From contig JAKZAN010000007.1 of assembly GCA_023053545.1 (NCBI GenBank), positions 8,928,001 to 8,992,000 on the forward strand: a DNA stretch of 64,000 nt, written 5' to 3'. The stretch comes from Lepidurus packardi (taxonomy: Eukaryota; Arthropoda; Branchiopoda; Notostraca; Triopsidae). Positions 12,510-25,400 of the stretch are shown in pieces (position 1 is the stretch's first letter; every line of letters begins with the position of its first letter). The translations under genes were made by a program, and so were the position numbers. The notes beneath the pieces were generated by a model. It made no database searches. It was not told the DNA's origin and worked only from the letters and a program-made list of their open reading frames with translations.

Positions 12510-14160
12510 GGTTTGGCCTTTTTTTCTCTTTCCTTACGAAGCACTTTTGCAGAAAGCGAAACGAAAACGTTTAGCCAAAGTCCGTGAATCCCTCGAGAGG
12601 AGCAATCCAAAAGATTACACCGAGGATTCTTCCTTGTCACTCGGGAATGTCTGTAAGCACTAACACTGATTGTTTCCGTAGGCTATTGGCTGCATGTATC
12701 GACATCTCTAATGTCAGGTACGAGATTCATACAATTAGAACATACTAGCCGTACTATGTAAGCAATATAAACTAGAGGTAATGGTAAATTGTCGAAGGAA
12801 TGGCTCGGTAGTCAAAACAAGTTCCAAACATTATAGGGAGTCCTTGGTTTAACAGGCTGAATGCTTGATGCTTGTTTGCAGGTTAAGGTAAAGAATAAAA
12901 AAAAAAGAGCTTCATTAATGTGAATCAAAGTAGTTGGGCGAAAAGTGATTCCCTGTCTGGTTGAAAACCGTTTCCAACATGGCGCTGCCGGGTCAACGGC
13001 CCCTTCGGACTGGTCTTGGAGCGCCGTAGAAGTTAAGTTGAGGAGCTTTTTACGAAAGCGCACTCAGCATCAGAAAACAGGCCAACAGAGGTAGATAAAC
13101 TTAAAAGAGCCGTGCTTAAACCTTAAACATTTTGACATGGTCAGCAAAGTGCATCTTTCTGTTAGATCTTTTCTCCCACAGAGAAATGAACCCCGAACAG
13201 GAAATAAACCGCGGACTGCTTAGCATAACAATGAATGTTGCACAACGTAATGCTTACGCTGCAACTGCTTAACTGTGACTTTTTAAAATTACGAGCCTGG
13301 CGATTGTTTAAGCTTGTTCCCGATATTGCGCTAAGGTTTTTTAAGCTCCCCTAAAGAGGTTCATTGCATGCAAAAGAACCTGGAAAGAAAAGACGTAACG
13401 CTACTTTCTCTTCGAACGAACTTGCCACTTGGTCGTGGACTTGAACTTGGCCTCAAAAGCAAGCTAAGTTACATTACCAACCAAGGTTTGCTCGCAACGA
13501 GGTAATACAATACTAGCTGGAGTAGTTTTGCGTAAGTTTCATTAGGAGTAGTTTTGCGTAAGAAACATGTGGTTAAGTTGACGGAAGCCAATTAAGGAAT
13601 GTAAGGGTAGAATTGAAGCGAATTGAAGGAATTGAAGGATTTTTGATATTCTTTTGAGAAGTTTTATTATGAACTGTAAGAGGTTTGATTGAAGGTAATA
13701 TCAGGCCTCTTTTGAGGTGCACGCGAGCCAAACTGGGCTGGGAGCCAAGGTCAATGGCCCTTTTTGCCGTTTGCCTCATGGGCTTTGCGAGAGTTGGACA
13801 CTATTGCCACGCTCTTGCTCCATACCTTTTTTTATTAGGAAAGTTTATCTATTAACCCTGTTATTATTGTGACAGAGTACAAGAGAAGTCGGAGATAAGG
13901 ACCTGCGAGGACGAATCTCTCATCCTTCTCAGAATTGAAGCAATAAGCAAATCTCAAGATTACGTCCACAAAAGTGCATACGAACTTTCGCTATCCCTTA
14001 GGGAAAGTGGTACCAAATCAATTTGGGATTCAATGGGAATCAACTGGACACTATTTGACTACGAGCCGTTTCTAACGCATGTCTAATTAATGCTAACCGT
14101 AAGGCTTACTTTCTTTCAGGAATGAACGTAGTTAATCCAAATTGGAAATGATTCAGAACG
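12510..14160. other. E78 5' flank, no gene recognised
   Basis: It should hold the E78 promoter and any 5' UTR exons, but no unambiguous splice site or TATA box could be assigned. A plus-strand open frame at 12331-12663 is largely the antisense of E78 exon 1. A 24-bp phrase, gagtagttttgcgtaag, occurs twice near 13520-13561. Confidence 0.4.
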
Positions 14161-14169
14161 TAAACAAAA

Positions 14170-14275
14170 TTGTTCAAGATCACTTTGTAAACTTTGTATA
14201 ATTTGTAAACTTTGTATACTTTGTAAACTTAGTATACTTTGTAAACTTTGTATACTTTGTGAACTTTGTAAAGTC
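14170..14275. repeat. Short minisatellite (actttgtaaactttgtat)n
   Basis: About six imperfect copies of an 18-bp unit built from actttgtaaa and ctttgtatac. It is non-coding. Confidence 0.85.
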
Positions 14276-15382
14276 TTGGTAGTCAATATGATTCAGTCAA
14301 TCACCAGACGACCCCCTGAAATACTTGTTACTTCACGTTCACCTTCCGCTCGACTAACAGTCTGGTAAAAGAAACATCTTCCTGATCGGCCCCAACAAAG
14401 TTACCACCACCACGTTCTTCTAGTTCCGGGCTCTGGCATACACCTGAACCAGGCATCGAGTATTGCGTTGCCTTGCGTCTCGAGATTCTCTCAACTCCGC
14501 CTTGGCACCACCATTCCCTGTCTTACCTACCGGTAAACTTAACTAGCCAAAACACCGAAAAAGCCCCTGGCAGGCATTTCTCACCTGTTTCGTTTAGGAC
14601 AAGGGGCTCCAGGATAGGAAACGAAAACGAGTGGATCTCTTGTCAGGTGAGTTGAATCCAATCCTCTCCCCCCTTTTTTTTATCCTTGCAATGTTATAAA
14701 CCTTTTACTCAAATGTAATTTATATTTTTTCTTTTTTTTTCTGAGGGGATTTTCTTATCGCGCTTACCTTTCTCCTTCTTTTCTATGTAATGCTGTAATA
14801 TACCCCTAAGAGTCGTAAGAGGAAAATCGATTTATGAGCCACCGTGTCGTAAATTTATGTTTGTCTTGTGGGATGAAGAAGGAAGAAAACCAAAAGGGGA
14901 AAAAGTGGGAACGTTCATTAGGGTGTGTAACGCCTTTTTTTTTTTTATTTTACTAATTTCAAGTTTAGCCAACAAACATGTTCTCTCTCGCTATACGGTT
15001 AGGAACTCCGTAGAGCCTGATTTGTTATGCTCTCTCATCGTCTGCTGAACGAACCAAGGATTTCGCTTGTCGAGGTCTATGACCGTCTACGCTTTTTTTT
15101 TTTTTTTTTTTTGGTGTTGCCCATCTTGGAATCCTAACGCCCATTGCAATGCGTTGTTTTGCTTTCAATTGAAAACCCAAGCAAGGGTGTGCGTGAGTAA
15201 ATCCAAATTGTAGACCTGCTTTTTCCTATTCTATTTTTTTTTCGCTAAATAGACAACAGAGTATCCTTCAGGTGGTTGGTAATCGTTGGGGTGCATTGAC
15301 AAATGTAAAGTTCTAAGAAAATGTAAAGTTTAAGAAAGAAAATACTTTTTTAAATTAATTTAATTCTGATTTTTTGAAATCA
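14276..15382. other. Intergenic, nothing recognised
   Basis: It contains poly-T runs near 14740, 14935 and 15095. No gene-like open frame or RNA gene is seen. Confidence 0.4.
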
Positions 15383-15675
15383 GAGCAGTTTTCGCACTCA
15401 ATTAAAGCGAGTTTTGCTATTGAGGTTTAATTTTTATGAATGTGCTATTAAGGTACTAAATTGATTTCATTGGTAGCTCTTAAGGTGGTATAATTATCAC
15501 CAAATGGGCGGTCCAAGTTTCACAACGGAGCAGTTTTCGCACTCAATTAAAGCGAGTTTTGCTATTGAGGTTTAATTTTTATGAATGTGCTATTAAGGTA
15601 CTAAATTGATTTCGTTGGTAACTCTTAAGGTGGTATAATTATCACCAAATTGGCGGTCCAAGTTTAACAACGGAA
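15383..15675. repeat. Two-copy tandem repeat, ~145 bp unit
   Basis: Copies at about 15383-15526 and 15528-15675 share gagcagttttcgcactcaat and taaggtggtataattatcac and are nearly identical, suggesting a recent duplication. A short ggtaat/aagtacgggtacgg repeat follows to about 15755. Confidence 0.9.
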
Positions 15676-15755
15676 ATGGTAATAATAATGGTAATGGTAA
15701 AGAAGTACGGGTACGGTAATGGTAAAGAAGTACGGGTACGGAAATAGTAAAGAAG

Positions 15756-17440
15756 CTGCAATTTAGGTGACGTCATCACGGGAGCATGTACATGGAATGC
15801 GAGTTGTGACGTATAGAGCGGCTTGTCCTTTTTTCTGGACCAAAAGTGGAAAAATTAGGGCTTTTTGTGTATCTTCTATGCTCTAGTGATTGCCGACGCG
15901 AGGGTAGTTCCCAACCAACCAACCCTGACCAACCTTACGTCGACTGTGTTATGCTGGACACACGCTGTAAACATGTGTGTACGTCACCCGAAAGATCTTG
16001 GAACAAGTTAGGGGAGGGTTCGGATTCGGGTACTTTTATCTCCGTTGGAGGCTTTTACGGCGTATTAAATCAGGATAGATTAGAAAAGACAATAAAGAAA
16101 AGCAGAAACTAAAAGATGGGAAAAGTCAACCTTGAATAAGAGGCCCAGGAGCGCCGCGCCGCTGAAGTTAAGGATTCCTTATGCAAGACGTGTATATACC
16201 TCTAAGGTGTGTATAGACATAGAGGAGGAGAAGCATGCACATCTCCTGTTAAAAGTTGGCAGGTCGATGAACCGAGATTCAAAACTATAGAGCGTTTGGA
16301 AGCGATATTAAAAAGAGAAACATTAAAAAATGGTGAAGCTCATCAAGCCTAGACCCCGTTTTGGAATTTGGGTATTTAAAATATGAAATAAAAATTGCAG
16401 CATAAGGTTCTGTTAGAGGAAAGGAAAGACTTTAAGAGTTCCAATGTTTCGAATGCCCAGGCAAAACCACGAAATTACGAACAGGTTGCTCTTCCTTCAT
16501 TTTTTTTTCTTTTCGTATTTCCCTCGTTAGAAATACGATTAGTTGCCCTAAAAGAGTTAGCGAGAGAGTTTAGGAAGGGATGAGGGATGAAAGTTTAAGG
16601 TTTGAACCTTTTGCCTTCGATAGTATATGTAGTTAGATCATTTTAATTGCCTTTTCGTGTGGTATCAGTAAAACGACTACCAGTATTCCAAGCTAGTCCA
16701 GTACTCGCGAGCGAATTACGAGAGAGTATTTTTGGCATTTTTTGAGTGTCAAGTATTTTCATTTCCATGGCCATTTACGGTAGTTGGTAGTTGAGAACGT
16801 GGGGATACGGTGTTAGCGTTAAGGTCGATGAACTAAAACGTCATAGCCGTTATACAGCCAGACAGTCATTTGATCAAGTGAAGAGACTCCCGTTTTTATT
16901 TATTTTATTTTTTTTTAATGTGTACGTAGCTTTAGGGTTTAATCATAATTTGTTCTTTTTTAGTTTCCTTGTAGCGTTAGGTTTCAGATTGTAATCCGTT
17001 GTTTTTAACTTAATTTCCAAGTAAAACTGTGAAAAGTTTTTTCACGATGGATGAATGGATAAATACATAAAAAATAAAATTAAAAATTGATAAATGGATT
17101 CAAAATAGAACATATTGGTAAACATAATTTAGAATTTCACAATTTAATCACGGGCGTATTTACGAATTGTTTCATGACAGTTAAATCCAAATTTGGATAC
17201 TGTTGATGCTAAAAGAAGTTTTTTTTTTGGAAGATCGCCCTAAATGTCTTACGTTTAGAATAATAACCCAAAATATAATTTTGGAATTTAATATCTGCGT
17301 AGTTATCATAACCATTGTTTCAGTACAGTTTCCTATAATTTTCTTAATAGAAATAGTTAGAATAGTTAGATACTTTAACTCTACATAGTAGAGTAAGTTT
17401 TTTCGCTTTCGTAGGCTTGAAGGCCTCTTGCCAACTTATT
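15756..17440. other. Intergenic, nothing recognised
   Basis: No gene is supported. Short open frames here (for example 15846-16112 plus) have no recognisable domain and no splice context. Confidence 0.4.
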
Positions 17441-17449
17441 TATTAGCCA

Positions 17450-18260
17450 ATTATTTACATTAATTTACAATTATTTTTACAATTAATTTACAATTATTTT
17501 TACAATTAATTTACAATTAATTTTACAATTAATTTACAATTATTTTTACATTAATTTACAATTATTTTTACAATTAATTTACAATTATTTTTACAATTAA
17601 TTTAGAATTATTTTTACAATTAATTTACAATTAATTTTACCATTAATTTACAATTATTTTTACAATTAATTTACAATTATTTTTACAATTAATTTACAAT
17701 TATTTTTACAATTAATTTACAATTATTTTTACAATTAATTTACAATTAATTTTACAATTAATTTACAATTAATTTTACAATTAATTTACAATTATTTTTA
17801 CAATTAATTTAGAATTATTTTTACAATTAATTTACAATTAATTTTACCATTAATTTACAATTATTTTTACAATTAATTTACAATTATTTTTACAATTAAT
17901 TTACAATTATTTTTACAATTAATTTAGAATTATTTTTACAATTAATTTACAATAATTTACAATTGTTTTTACAATTATTTTTACAATTAATTTACAATAA
18001 TTTACAATTGTTTTTACAATTATTTTTACAATTAATTTACAATAATTTACAATTATTTTTACAATTAATTTACAATTATTTTTACAATTAATTTACAATT
18101 ATTTTTACAATTAATTTACAATTATTTTTACAATTAATTTACAATTATTTTTACAATTAATTTACAATTATTTTTACAATTATTTTTACAATTAATTTAC
18201 AATTATTTTTACAATGAATTTACAATTATTTTTACAATTAATTTACAATAATTTCTAATT
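17450..18260. repeat. AT-rich minisatellite, ~22-bp unit, ~800 bp
   Basis: About 36 copies of a unit combining aatttacaattatttttac and its variant aatttacaattaattttac. Interspersed variants (gaatta, taccatt, aatttacaataa) mark internal higher-order copying: the block with tagaattattt and taccattaa appears twice, near 17602-17648 and 17810-17850. Confidence 0.95.
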
Positions 18261-18769
18261 ATTTAGTCTTAAAAACTTAACGGATTGGGAGGGGGGGATT
18301 TGGAAGCTATTGCTTGTTAGCTGAATACAAAATGAAAGAAACAGGATTCCAAATGTCGCAGTAAGGAATGCTCCGAATTTGTTTTTGACTCAATTCAGAA
18401 TCGTGAAAATATTTGTATAAGAAAACAGTAAGTTAGAGCCCTGGAAATGGATCATTAATTGACTGTAAAATTTCTAAAAATATGAAAACACAATAATAGA
18501 TCAAATACAATTATAATACAATTTATTGTATATTTACAATAATGCTCTGCAATCTAGAGTTTTTTTTATAGTTTATAATGCAGTCAAAATTGCAGTTAAA
18601 AGTTCCAGATTTCCAGATTTTTTTTTCAAATTGCAGTCAAAATTGCCGTTAAAATGCAGTCAAAACATACCGTACAGAGCAATGACACTGAAAAATTTGC
18701 AAGTTTTTCGAGTCATTCATAAGTTGCGTTACATTGCTAAGAAGGTAAGAAGGTTAGGTTATTATTACG

Positions 18770-18912
18770 CTATATTATATTATATTATTATATTATATTA
18801 TATTATTATATTATATTATTATATTATATTATATTATATTATTATATTATATTATATTATATTATTATATTATATTATATTATATTATATTATTATTATA
18901 TTATTATGCTAT
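18770..18912. repeat. (TATTATAT)-type microsatellite
   Basis: Pure A/T tract alternating tatta and tatat blocks for about 140 bp. It produces a spurious Tyr/Ile/Leu-rich open frame on the plus strand. Confidence 0.95.
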
Positions 18913-21840
18913 TATTACGAGGGTCTAGGCTATAATATAAACTCTTTAAAAAAAATCCGAATTTTTAAAAGCATAACTTTTTTGCTCTTGTTTTGGTTTT
19001 CTTTTGTTTTCGTTTTGATGTTTATAGAAGATACCTGAAAGATAACAAGCTTTAACATGGGATAGTCGTGCATTCCTAATTTGGGACGTGGAAAATCCTA
19101 ACGGGAGTTATCCTTGGCATGGCAGTACTTTCCATTAAATGGCGCACATAAAGTCATCCGAACTTGTCATCTTCTTACGTGTTACATATAGCGGTACCTT
19201 GGGTATTTATCTTTTTTCCTTTCTTTCTTTATTTTTTTATTTTTTTTTAAGAATAAATATATAGGAGTTATAAAAGGAAAAGGGAGGAAAAAGTGTTCTT
19301 CTTTTACCTTTTTTTTATAGTGTATACCGTAACGATGTGACTGGGATAAATGTTGACTTTTTTGTTGCCGTTAGGAATTTTAATTTTTATTTTTATTTTT
19401 ATTTAGTTTACACGAGCAACAGACGTGGCGGAAATGACAGTAAAATCCTTCCTTGTTCAATAGCTTGTGAAATAGAAAAGGGGGGGGGGGGAGGGTAGTC
19501 ATCAATGTATTATTGACCTTGCGGTATATTGGGCATTTGCGGCCAAGGAACTTGTAATGAAGTATATAGCGAGACCTCCAGTGATTTCCCGTCATTGAGG
19601 CGGAGAAAAAAAAAAGAAAATAATGAGATTTGGATATGTTAAGAGTGGTATACGTGCATGTAGACTGACAGTGAACTGTAGTGTAACCTAATGAAGCTTT
19701 GAAACCCCCCACGGCCCCAACCCATGTACTGTGTACCCCAAGGGTTCAACACTGAGGCCTAAAACATGTCCTTAATTCTTTCTTTGATGAGAGAGAGACC
19801 AAAAGGAGCACTAAAGCTAGAGAACTATGGGGTTTGGATGGGAAATTGAAGTCAAAATATTGTACAAAAATATGTACTTACGGCGCAGCATTTGCAGTGC
19901 CATGTACATGGGAGTAGGGTGGTGCAAGCAAGGCCAGACTTCGCCAGCATATGGAAGCATATATCTGCAAGACGAGAAAGAGGTGAGTGGACATGCAGTC
20001 AATGTTCACAGGCGCAAATAGAAATTCCCCCCAAAAATTTCTACCAAAATATTTCTTCTTTAGCATTGGAGCTTACATTGGTTGGTCATACATGGCTCTG
20101 ACAGCGTTTCGGTCTCACTAAGCATTTACAAACTTGCCTCTTTGAGCGACGGATTGACACAAAACTTATCCTTAGGAGCAGCGAACTACTTTGGTTAGAG
20201 CCACTAATTTATCTCGTCCGGAATGGTGTAACCAATCATGAAAGCCTGTGTAGGGGGCCGGGCATAGGCTTGCTCCCGTTCTATCTTGAGACAAACATTT
20301 TCTTTATTTTTTTTATCGGGTTTTTATATCGCCACTCAGGGCGATAAGAACTTGTTGTGTTAGCATAAATGGAGTGTCATGTTTAGACACATTTAGAAAA
20401 TCCAATAAAAATAAGATGAAAAGAATAGAAAAAATAAGATGAAAAGAATAGAAATCTTCTCTTTTTTTGTTAGTTGAGTTTGTTTGGAGCTACTGTAGTT
20501 ATCTATTATCGATATGCGTCAACTTCGTGGCACGGGATTCTCATACTGATTACGACATAACGACGTCCAGTTGCATCTTCCTTTTTATCTAAAGGACGAA
20601 TTCTTGGTTCGCTGTATTTAGCCTTCAAGTTCAACGGACAGAACGAACTGGAACTGTACTGAAACCTTATCCGTTACAGGCACGTGTCAGGATATCAACA
20701 CACTGCTTAAGTTGGTCCAAACTTTCATTGTTACCTTAGATTCGTCAAACGTCCCTGGAGTGTGGGAGCGGAACGAAACGAAACGGCTGACTCCAACAAT
20801 GAATTGAAAGACTGTGTACCGGTAATTCCAGGTTGTTATGGGTTGAAGAGGGTTGTTGAGATGAGTGGATGGTATACTTAGTAACCCGTTGAAAAAAAAA
20901 TCCCGTTGCACCATATGGAGGAACACTACGCCAAAGGAAGCGTACAAATCATTCAAGTACAGCAGTAATGGGTACATGTGCGTAGTACACGCGCATGACC
21001 TCTTTTGACATACCTTTATAGCCCAAAGGAGAATGTGTCGGCAACCTCGGGTTGGCTCCTGGCTTTCCTTGACGTCAAAGGCACGCTATTATTATATATT
21101 GAACCGTGGTTTCTTGCAGCTTTGAGGGAGGGGGGGAATCAATGAAAACGCTAAGTTTCATTACGTAGCGCACGTGGAAACCCTCCTTGATATTCTTCTT
21201 GGCTGGATTGGTCATTTAAGTAGCACACGAAAAAGAGTTCTGTTTGTTTGTTTTTTTCCTATTATTTGAAAGATGGTCGTAAATGGGGGTAAAAAATAAC
21301 AGGAAAATGACAATTTTTGTTGGTACAAAATCGATGATTTTTTTTATTAAGAGTTTTGTAAGGTTCACAAAGCTTTGTCCCGAGTAGGATCACTGAATTC
21401 GTTATGTCAAGAAATAAAAATAGAAAAGAAGAGGAAGCCAAGAATGTAGAACTGTGATGTGTAGGCGAGATGACCGTGAGGACACTATTGTTGTTGGATG
21501 TTGCATAGCGGCTGGATTCTCTTCTATGTCAACAAAACGAAATATAAATAAACAATTATTGGTAAATTAACTCTTAAAAACGAAGTCATAGATTTTAAAA
21601 AATTGACACAAATTTGAATAATTTTAAACCGTAGATAGCATTTTAAATTATTTTAAAAATAGATATACATTTTAGATCATTTAATAAATAGATAGAATTA
21701 ATTTAGGAGAATTCTTTTTGGGAAATTCATTTAGGAAATTATTTATTTATTTAAGGAATTTATTTATTTTTTTTGTTTAAGGAATTTTGTAAAAAAAGAT
21801 GAAAGTTTTAAAGAATTTTTTTAAACCTTTTAAGTTTTTG
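18913..21840. other. Intergenic between E78 and the dpr-like gene
   Basis: No gene is recognised. A two-copy 23-bp motif (ataagatgaaaagaatagaa) lies near 20410-20452. From about 21590 to 21730 the sequence is AT-rich and resembles 22380-22500 on the other side of the foldback element (shared aaaaatagat and aattaatttagg). Confidence 0.4.
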
Positions 21841-21858
21841 GAAACCATTCTTTGGAGT

Positions 21859-22123
21859 AAACAAGTCTTTAGGTACTTTAGTTAATTCACAAGCTCGATC
21901 AAAACAACGTGAGCGCATAGTCGGAACCGCCTCGTGCGGTCCCATTGCCAGGGGATGCCTCTCAAGTGCGAAGCCGGCCCAAAGCTTGTCCAAAGGCTCT
22001 CAGTCGCGGGTCTCGACCCAGCAGGACGGCAAGCTAGCGCGACTGCTTGATGCCGCGAAGAAAAAGAATTTTTTTTTGTGATCGAGCTTGTAAATTAACC
22101 AAAGCACCTAGACTTGTTTTTGC
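21859..22123. mobile_element. Foldback/MITE-like element with a GC-rich core
   Basis: An imperfect inverted repeat of about 45 bp flanks a GC-rich core in AT-rich surroundings. The left arm (21859-21903) contains aattcacaagctcgatca. The right arm (22080-22123) contains tgatcgagcttgtaaatt followed by the complement of the rest. The core holds a second inverted pair, cagtcgcg (22001-22008) with cgcgactg (22038-22045), and the small palindrome gggtctcgaccc. A weaker extension of the arms reaches ccatt on the left and aatgg on the right. No target-site duplication could be fixed. It may be a nonautonomous DNA transposon or a structured RNA locus. Confidence 0.65.
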
Positions 22124-22488
22124 ACTCAAAAGAAAGGTAATGGCGCCATCCGTATGAATCGAAGGTCCGATTTTGAATGCGCTAATAGGTAAAGGCGCTA
22201 ACTGTCCCCCTTGTTGTAAGAATAGGAGAATTTGAATTTGGCGGAAAGGGGCGGGGCTTAAACCGCTAAATAATTAATTACTCGGTTAATATGCATAATT
22301 GACATAGGGGTTCTTAAGCCAGAACATGTAGTTTGGTCTCTTCTATAACATGTATTTTTTAAATAAAAAATAGGCATACAGTTCCAATAATTTTGTAAAA
22401 ATAGATCAAGATTTTAAATAGTTTTTAAAAATAGATACAAATTTTAAATAATTTTTAAAAATAGATCAAATTAATTTAGGGAGATTAT

Positions 22489-25400
22489 TTAAGAATTTTT
22501 GTCACCGTTTATAATATGGACGGTAACACTAGCCATTACGTAATCTTCGACGGAGCATTTGTAGATGCCAGAATCACTGAGAGTGAGCTTGGCAACGTTG
22601 AGAACGCTGAAGGCTTCTGATGAACCGACTTGTGTCTTGATACTAAAAAAAGCAGAAAGGAACCCGAATGGTAATAATAGTTATTATTATAGACCGAAAA
22701 CATGAAAGGATTGAAAGCACATTCACCTGTACCCGCCACGTCTGGAGTCGAAATGGAGCGATTTGGTTCCCAAGAACCATGTTATCCGTAGGGGTCGGTT
22801 ATAGGTTTTATTTACGTGGCATGTTAATTCAATAGCACTTCCAGTTTTGTAGTATTGATCATCTTCTAACAGATTGTCTTTGGCATCCACCAAAGTCACC
22901 CCCGGATCTGGAACTGACTAAGGCGATTCGAACACGGCCTCAGAAAATTTATGTCTCAAGAATAGAGAAAAAAACTTACATTCATCTGCAGAGAAATCCG
23001 TTGAAAACTCCCCAAATTTGAATAGCAAAATATCCAAATTAAAATCCGTTGAAAACTCCCCAAATTTGAATAGCAAAATTTCCAAATTAAAATCGCGAAA
23101 CTTAGAGAGAAAAGCTAACAATCTTTAAAGTACCACGTTTTCTAAAAAGACAGTCGGTTTTTTAAAAAACAAAATCACCTGAGACGTTGAGACTGATTTC
23201 CGTTGTGGTGGGCGGTTCAGTGGCCACGTGGCAGATGTAAGTTCCGGAGTCGTTGAAGCCCACGAGGTCTATGCGGAGCCGCCATTGATTGGGGTAAACG
23301 AAATCCAAACTTATTCGGCTATCACTGGTATAAGAGGAATGACCCAAGGTTAATAAATGCAAGCTGTCTTCGGATTTCTTGAGCCAAGATACCTGTACGA
23401 AAAGAAACCTTCTAGTATGACAACAATGAATATATTGCCTATACACCAGCAAAGGAAAACTATTAGCCTGGTAGGAAGAGACTTGATGAGCTTGCAATGT
23501 GAACTCCACTTAACCCAGTGTTTACCTTTGCAATAGAACTATATTTTATTAGAAGATAGTTATGGAATATATACATAGAAAGAGGCAACAGCTTCCGTGG
23601 TGTACACCAGCTTTCCGGAGTTGCAGTTAGAAAGGGGTTTAAGCCTGGGATTCCATTTCACGGTTGCCAAGATACCTGTATGAAAAGAAACCTTCTAATA
23701 TGACAACAATGAATTACCTATACACCAGCAAAGGAAAACTATTAGCCTGGTAGGAAGAGACTTGAAGAGCTTGTAATGTGAACTCCAGTTAACCCAGTGT
23801 TTACCTTTGCAATAGAACTCTATTTTATTAGATGATAGTTATGGATTATATAAACATAAAGATGCGAAAGATTCCGTGGTGTACACCAGCTTTCCGGAAT
23901 TGCAGTTAGAAAGGGGTTTGAGCCTGGGATTCCATTTTCACGGTTAGTTAAATTTCCGTATTGTATCCATTGTAGACGTGGAAAAACAAAAAGGGACAAT
24001 AACACAACAGCGAATGCAATTCGTGAGCTCCATGAATAAAAACTTAGCAAAGGATCCAAAGGATTACACAAAAGAAAAAGCAAGTATGTCGATATCCTTT
24101 TTGTAGTTCCTTTGGCGTGTTTTTCTCCTAAAGTATTTTTGTTTGGTTTATTTTCAGGAGAAATAAATGGGATTTTTTGTGGGCGATCCACACTGATTAA
24201 GAGATGTACTGTGTATAGCAAGTGGGCAATGAATTGCGCCACGTGAAGACAAACGGTACAATCAACGGTAAATTACTTGCAATTTGTTATCTACTTTTTC
24301 TCGTTCTCGTTAACCAACTATTGTAAAAACGACGGTTTTCGGATTTGGATTAGGGCGAGAGTGTTGGGAAGTTTGAAGGTGGAAAGGTGTTGGAAATGTT
24401 TAAAGACTTACCAGCTTGTGTCGGAGATTATCCACCGTGCAGGGTAAAAAGGCGGTCGTACCCACGTATGCTGACACGTCGGACTCGAGGGAAGTTTGTA
24501 GAAAAACAGGAGCGTGAGCAGACCCATGTTGATGATTGTCCTCTTCCTCTAAATCTCCCTGATACAACCCATGCAATATGGGAAGCACTGGCTTGGACGC
24601 GTTCTTTTGGCCTGTATAAGTAAAAAATTAAGTGTGGTAGTGTAGAAGCAAAACGTTGGCTTGTTGGGAGCGATATACATAATGATGCGACATCTCTTGG
24701 TATGCCGTGTAAATTCCGGTTATTTCCCCCAAACAGGATTGAAGCAATTAACTTGACATTTCTGGGAGTTTCGAATGAAATTCTGTTTCGAATTTCGAAC
24801 AGAATGAATGTCATATTTAAAATTTTAAACGTGAACTTTCTAGAAGTTTTGAAACCTTGTAATAATCTTTTAAGTCAAGTTAACTATTCTTAAAAACACT
24901 AAGTTATCTTTCAAGAATTAAGTTGAATGGCCGAGATTATAAAAACAGGATACTTTTAGAAGATGAAAGAATTAGTTACGTGATTTATTTACGTGAATTA
25001 GTTACGTAGTTTGCTGTAAGGAAAAGTATATTTAGCCTAGTAGGAAGAGGTTTGGCGAGCTTGCAATTTTGAGCTCGCCGTTGTAACAGTGTTTATCTTT
25101 TTAATGTAAGTGATTTGACTAGATAATAGGTATCGAAATATTTACCATTCATTTCATAGTTATGATAGTTATAAACATTCAAATAATTCACTACACGCGC
25201 CACAAGTAGTAACTAAAACTAAAAAGTGTACTAACCTCGTAGTGTTAGCCTAGTAGGAAGAGGTTTGGAAAGCTTGCAATCCCCAGTGTTTATCTTTTTA
25301 ATATAACTATTTCTATTAGGTAAGAGTTACCGAAATAATTACCCTTCAATTCATAGTCATCAAATCTTAAAATAATTAAATAATGCGCGGTACAGTATAG

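Noticed and set aside
12331-12663. Plus-strand frames of 83-110 codons
   Set aside because: They overlap E78 exon 1 in antisense and have no family resemblance.
18526-19038. 170-codon plus-strand frame rich in Tyr, Ile and Leu
   Set aside because: It reads through the TATTA microsatellite, which happens to lack stops in this frame.
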